Shown here one piece after another: positions 6,724-9,687 of a stretch of DNA of 9,687 bases. This DNA comes from Candidatus Cloacimonadota bacterium (lineage in GTDB: Bacteria > Cloacimonadota > Cloacimonadia > Cloacimonadales > Cloacimonadaceae). The stretch spans positions 1 through 9,687 of the forward strand of contig JAQUHL010000041.1 in the NCBI GenBank assembly GCA_028683635.1, in the 5' to 3' direction. The translations under genes were made by a program, and so were the position numbers. The number at the start of each line of letters is the position of its first letter. Positions within the stretch are counted from its first letter, which is position 1. A model generated the notes under the pieces. The model saw nothing but the letters and a program-made list of their open reading frames with translations, was not told where the DNA came from and searched no databases.

Positions 6724-7656
6724 ATGAAAATTCTCATTACGGGAGCAGCCGGTTTTATCGCTTCCCACGTCGCTGATGCCTATCTGAATGCCGGGCATGA
6801 AGTAGTGATAGTTGATAACCTTTCCACCGGGTATCGGCATAATCTCAATCCTCGTGCCAGGTTCTTCGAAGCAGATATCTGTTCCGCTGAATTGGACGAG
6901 ATCTTTGAAAGTGAAAAACCGGAAGTGGTGAACCATCACGCTGCTCAGATCAGTGTGCCGCTCTCGGTGAAAGACCCGCTTCTTGATGCTGAAATTAACG
7001 TCAAAGGCCTGATCCGGATTCTGCAAAATTGTGTTCAGCAAAAGGTAAGGAAAGTGATTTTTATTTCCTCTGGCGGAGCAATTTACGGCGAAGCAGACGA
7101 ATACCCCACCACCGAAAACTACCAACCCAAGCCACTATCGGTTTATGCCATAAATAAGATGGTGGGGGAGAGCTATCTCTATTTCTACCATCACCAATAT
7201 GGCTTGAACTATACTGTTCTGAGATATGCCAATGTTTTCGGTCCAAGACAGGTATCCCATGGTGAAGCTGGAGTTGTATCGATCTTTGTGGAATCTCTTC
7301 TGGCAGGTAAAGCTCCAAACTTATATGTCTATCCGGGAGAACCTGAGGGGATGATCCGAGATTACGTCTATGTGAAGGATGTTGTTAAGGCAAATGTTCT
7401 GGCCCTTAGCCTGGCAGATCTGGAAGCAGTAAATATCGGAACTTGCATCGAGACTACCACCCTCGGCCTTTATAATGAGATAAAGGGGCAATTACGAAGC
7501 AACCTGAATCCTACCTTTGGTCCAGCCAGGGAAGGGGATTTACACCGTTCTCTGATCAATTATGAAAAAGCCAAGAAGGTACTGGGCTGGAAACCTGATT
7601 ACTCTCTCGCTCAGGGTATCAGCGAGACCATCGAGTTTTTCAAAACAAGGGGATAA
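6724..7656 (+). CDS. NAD-dependent nucleotide-sugar epimerase (GalE-like extended SDR)
   Basis: The protein belongs to the extended short-chain dehydrogenases that epimerise or dehydrate UDP- or dTDP-sugars; C4 epimerisation of a UDP-hexose, UDP-HexNAc or their uronates is the most likely reaction. The NAD motif is TGAAGFIASH (residues 6-15), with A in place of the more usual G in GFIGSH, a variant seen within the family. The catalytic triad is intact: S116 in SSGGAIYG, Y141 and K145 in YAINK. RYANVFGPRQ and RDYVYVKDVV are typical substrate-domain motifs. At 310 residues it is of usual size. AAGG (6713-6716) supports the start. Lying between wbpA and ugd, it probably converts gluco- into galacto-configured products of one or both dehydrogenases; the true substrate is inferred only. 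Confidence 0.93.
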   Translation: MKILITGAAGFIASHVADAYLNAGHEVVIVDNLSTGYRHNLNPRARFFEADICSAELDEIFESEKPEVVNHHAAQISVPLSVKDPLLDAEINVKGLIRILQNCVQQKVRKVIFISSGGAIYGEADEYPTTENYQPKPLSVYAINKMVGESYLYFYHHQYGLNYTVLRYANVFGPRQVSHGEAGVVSIFVESLLAGKAPNLYVYPGEPEGMIRDYVYVKDVVKANVLALSLADLEAVNIGTCIETTTLGLYNEIKGQLRSNLNPTFGPAREGDLHRSLINYEKAKKVLGWKPDYSLAQGISETIEFFKTRG

Positions 7657-7658
7657 GA

Positions 7659-8981
7659 ATGAATATAGCAGTGATTGGAACTGGATATGTCGGCCTGGTA
7701 ACAGGGACCTGTTTTGCAGAAATGGGGAACCGGGTCATCTGTGTGGACAACGACGCAAACAAGATTTCCCTGCTCCAAAACGGGAAGATCCCCATTTATG
7801 AACCTGGCTTGGAAGAAATGGTAAAGAGAAACGCAGCTGAAGGTAGACTTATCTTCAGTACAGATCTGAAAGACGCTGTGGAAAAATCCCTGCTCCTCTT
7901 TATAGCGGTTGGAACTCCTCCGGATGAAGATGGATCTGCAGATCTCAAGTATGTGCTCGGTGTGGCACACGATATTGCCAGATACATGAATGAATACAAG
8001 ATTATTGTGGATAAATCAACTGTTCCGGTTGGTACAGCGGATCTGGTTAAGAAGGAAATCTCACATATTCTCTCTCAACAGAATCTTGAATATGAGTTTG
8101 ACGTGGTTTCAAACCCGGAATTTTTGAAAGAAGGTGCCGCCATAGAAGACTTCATGAAACCAGATCGGGTAGTCGTGGGAGTGGACAACGTAAGGGTTGG
8201 CGAACTGATGAAAGTTCTGTATGCACCTTTCAACCGCACCAGTGATCGCGTGATTCTGATGTCCATACGTTCTGCGGAAATGACCAAATATGCAGCCAAT
8301 GCCATGCTTGCCACCAAGATCTCCTTCATGAACGAAATTTCCAGACTGTGCGAAGCCCTGGAGGCTGATGTTTCCGAGGTTCGCAATGGAATTGGCTCGG
8401 ATACCAGAATTGGCTACAAATTTATCTATCCTGGAGTAGGATATGGGGGAAGCTGTTTCCCCAAGGATGTGAAAGCTCTGATCCACATGGCCAAAAAGGC
8501 AGGTCTCGAACCTCTGGTAATGAATGCAGTGGAAGCGGTAAATGAATCTCAAAAACGAGTATTGGTAACCAAGGTGGTATCTCACTATGGCAAAACCTTG
8601 CAGGATAAATTATTTGCCATTTGGGGTCTGGCCTTCAAACCTCAAACTGATGACATGAGGGAAGCACCCTCTATCGTAGTAATCGAGGAATTACTCTCCC
8701 TGGGAGCAAGGGTCAACGTCTTTGATCCAGTTGCCATGGCTGAAGCAAGACGCCGGTTCGGGGATAACCCTGCCATCAGCTACTCCAAAAATGAATACGA
8801 AGCTCTGGAAGGTTCCGACGCCCTGCTTTTGATTACAGAATGGCATCAGTTCCGCTATCCGGATTTCAAGCTGATGAAAGAGCTTCTAAAGCATCCTGTT
8901 ATTTTCGATGGCAGGAACCAATACAATCCGGCTCAAGTGCGTGAACTCGGCTTCACATATTATGGAATCGGTCGAATATGA
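7659..8981 (+). CDS. ugd: UDP-glucose 6-dehydrogenase
   Basis: Ugd oxidises UDP-glucose to UDP-glucuronate with two NAD+ in the cytoplasm, supplying glucuronic acid for polysaccharide. The N-terminal Rossmann motif is GTGYVG (7-12). NPEFLKEGAAIEDFMKPDR is the signature loop of true UDP-glucose dehydrogenases, and GYGGSCFPKD holds the catalytic cysteine C266. LAFKPQTDDMREAPS and FDGRN belong to the UDP-binding domain. Its 440 residues are standard. The motifs differ clearly from the wbpA-type enzyme at 4820 (SCFPKD against HCIPID), so the two are not recent duplicates. The ATG lies 2 nt after the epimerase stop, with AAGGGGA (7647-7653) overlapping that gene's end. This indicates tight coupling. 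Confidence 0.97.
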   Translation: MNIAVIGTGYVGLVTGTCFAEMGNRVICVDNDANKISLLQNGKIPIYEPGLEEMVKRNAAEGRLIFSTDLKDAVEKSLLLFIAVGTPPDEDGSADLKYVLGVAHDIARYMNEYKIIVDKSTVPVGTADLVKKEISHILSQQNLEYEFDVVSNPEFLKEGAAIEDFMKPDRVVVGVDNVRVGELMKVLYAPFNRTSDRVILMSIRSAEMTKYAANAMLATKISFMNEISRLCEALEADVSEVRNGIGSDTRIGYKFIYPGVGYGGSCFPKDVKALIHMAKKAGLEPLVMNAVEAVNESQKRVLVTKVVSHYGKTLQDKLFAIWGLAFKPQTDDMREAPSIVVIEELLSLGARVNVFDPVAMAEARRRFGDNPAISYSKNEYEALEGSDALLLITEWHQFRYPDFKLMKELLKHPVIFDGRNQYNPAQVRELGFTYYGIGRI

Positions 8982-9018
8982 TTTTTGTATGCAAAAAATT
9001 AAAAACAGAGGAAAGATC

Positions 9019-9360
9019 ATGATAATGCTCTCTGATTATCTCGCCCTGATTGACGGAACGAATCTCACTCCACAATTGGATCCTACCCAAATTGAAATCA
9101 AAGATGCCTATGTTTCGGACATGCTGAGTGACGTTATGGGCAGTGCCAAACCTGGACAAGCCTGGATCACGATTATGAAGCATCTTAATGTAATCGCAGT
9201 TTCGTCCATGACTGGTGTTGAAGCCATTGTCTTTGCTAAAGGCAGTGCTCCGGATCCAGCAGTCATAGATAAGGCCATCGAAGAAGAAATATGCCTGGTG
9301 CTAAGTCCCAAATCCGTCTTTGAGCTTTCCGGCATATTGTATCAAGCGCTTCACAAATGA
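9019..9360 (+). CDS. Small DRTGG-domain-like protein (annotated in relatives as HPr serine kinase-like)
   Basis: This 113-residue protein resembles a family of short stand-alone DRTGG-like domains from anaerobes, sometimes labelled HPr kinase-related although they lack any kinase domain. The conserved block AYVSDMLSDVMGSAKPGQAWITIMKH (residues 30-55) is characteristic. NVIAVSSMTGVEAIVFAKG follows, and the end is SVFELSGILYQAL. The biochemical role is unknown; a ligand-binding or regulatory function is assumed for related domains. I chose ATG 9019 because AGAGGA (9006-9011) lies 7 nt upstream. A longer frame from 8908 would overlap ugd by 74 bases and lacks homology there; ATG 9025 is a close alternative. 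In many anaerobes this gene stands beside PHP-domain and [FeFe]-hydrogenase genes, and a PHP gene does follow here. Confidence 0.82.
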   Translation: MIMLSDYLALIDGTNLTPQLDPTQIEIKDAYVSDMLSDVMGSAKPGQAWITIMKHLNVIAVSSMTGVEAIVFAKGSAPDPAVIDKAIEEEICLVLSPKSVFELSGILYQALHK

Positions 9361-9362
9361 TT

Positions 9363-9378
9363 CCGGTTTGGTAACCGG
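9363..9378 (+). repeat. Short perfect inverted repeat between the DRTGG and PHP genes
   Basis: CCGGTT (9363-9368) and AACCGG (9373-9378) form a 6-bp stem with a 4-nt loop in the 41-nt gap. No T-run follows, so it is not an intrinsic terminator. It could be a minor RNA structure or chance. Confidence 0.35.
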
Positions 9379-9401
9379 CTATAACATGGAATGCATGAAC
9401 C

Positions 9402-9687
9402 ATGCGCTGGTATCGGGCTGATCTTCATATCCACTCTGTGCTTTCACCCTGCGGGGGATTGGAGATGGCTCCCCAGGCTCTGATGAAAAGAGCCAAAGAT
9501 ATGAAACTGGATTGGATTGCCATTACAGATCATAACAGCCTGGCCAATTGCCCCGCCTATGAAATTGTTGCCCATAAATGGGGAATAGCCTTCACATGGG
9601 GAGTGGAGATTCAGACTTCAGAGGAAATCAATATCCTGGCTTATTTTGATGATTCCAGCTCTGCTCAGCAATTTGACAAACTCCTCT
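9402..9687 (+). CDS. PHP-domain phosphoesterase, 3' truncated by window edge
   Basis: The first 95 residues of a PHP-superfamily protein are visible; the family contains metal-dependent phosphoesterases such as histidinol phosphatase and nucleoside 3',5'-bisphosphate phosphatases. Metal-ligand motifs are ADLHIHSVLSPCG (H9 and H11), ITDHN (D43, H44) and GVEIQT (E69). The spacing is regular, and the early motifs place nothing before the PHP domain. The start is fixed because an in-frame TGA lies at 9396-9398, only 3 nt before this ATG. The ribosome-binding site is weak (GGA at 9388-9390), so coupling to the preceding gene is likely. The wording of the first motif resembles the PHP proteins that lie with DRTGG proteins next to hydrogenase genes in Thermotoga and clostridia. 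Substrate unknown. Confidence 0.88.
   Translation, partial: MRWYRADLHIHSVLSPCGGLEMAPQALMKRAKDMKLDWIAITDHNSLANCPAYEIVAHKWGIAFTWGVEIQTSEEINILAYFDDSSSAQQFDKLL

Noticed and set aside
8981..8999. ATTTTTG-TATG-CAAAAAAT possible hairpin after ugd
   Set aside because: It is a weak, all-AT stem of about 6 bp without a GC core or following T-run, so it is unlikely to terminate transcription.
8908..9018. Upstream extension of the DRTGG-like gene into ugd
   Set aside because: The extra residues overlap the end of ugd, lack family similarity, and a good Shine-Dalgarno sequence supports the start at 9019.
1..9687. Search for CRISPR repeats, insertion sequences, tRNA or rRNA genes and phage genes
   Set aside because: I saw no regularly spaced repeats, transposase motifs, terminal inverted repeats, cloverleaf-like sequences or phage proteins by reading both strands.

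Overview
The window reads as one strand of a compact bacterial genome with moderate GC content. Nine genes lie on the + strand (the first and last run off the window), and I see no convincing gene on the - strand. All eight internal starts are ATG, and most have a GGAG-like Shine-Dalgarno (SD) sequence. The gene set combines a UpxY/RfaH-like NusG paralogue, WbpA-type and Ugd-type sugar dehydrogenases, a long-form S-adenosylhomocysteinase, and a DRTGG + PHP pair often found near [FeFe]-hydrogenase genes. This suggests an uncultured anaerobe, perhaps of the Cloacimonadota or a neighbouring FCB lineage. That placement is a low-confidence impression, not a computed one.

Layout. Positions 2-517 are the C-terminal part of an iron-siderophore/cobalamin-type ABC transporter ATPase. 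After a 169-nt gap comes rpsO (687-956), followed by a strong intrinsic terminator (974-1016). A candidate promoter (about 1020-1048) then leads into an elaborate pnp leader. The leader has a 41-nt imperfect hairpin, a possible 20-codon leader ORF that ends one base before pnp, and a short stem that could mask the pnp ribosome-binding site. pnp (1136-3373) is followed without any visible terminator by ahcY, a wbpA-type dehydrogenase gene, a specialised nusG paralogue, a GalE-like epimerase gene, ugd, a small DRTGG-like gene and the start of a PHP-domain gene. Gaps in this run are 2-41 nt, so it could be transcribed as one long unit.

How the genes fit together. rpsO-terminator-promoter-hairpin-pnp has the same architecture as the well-studied E. 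coli rpsO-pnp region, where the hairpin mediates RNase III/PNPase autoregulation. The four genes from 4820 to 8981 form a nucleotide-sugar module. Its products probably supply UDP-HexNAc uronates, UDP-glucuronate and their 4-epimers for a surface polysaccharide, and it also encodes a transcription elongation factor of the kind that helps polymerase through long polysaccharide operons. No glycosyltransferase, flippase or polymerase gene is in view, so the assembly genes must lie elsewhere. From 9019 the content changes to a DRTGG/PHP pair that may lead into hydrogenase or redox genes beyond the window.

Most of the window is ordinary housekeeping. The best candidates for something undescribed are the pnp leader (leader ORF, hairpin and SD-masking stem) and the NusG paralogue embedded in a sugar-precursor module without assembly genes.
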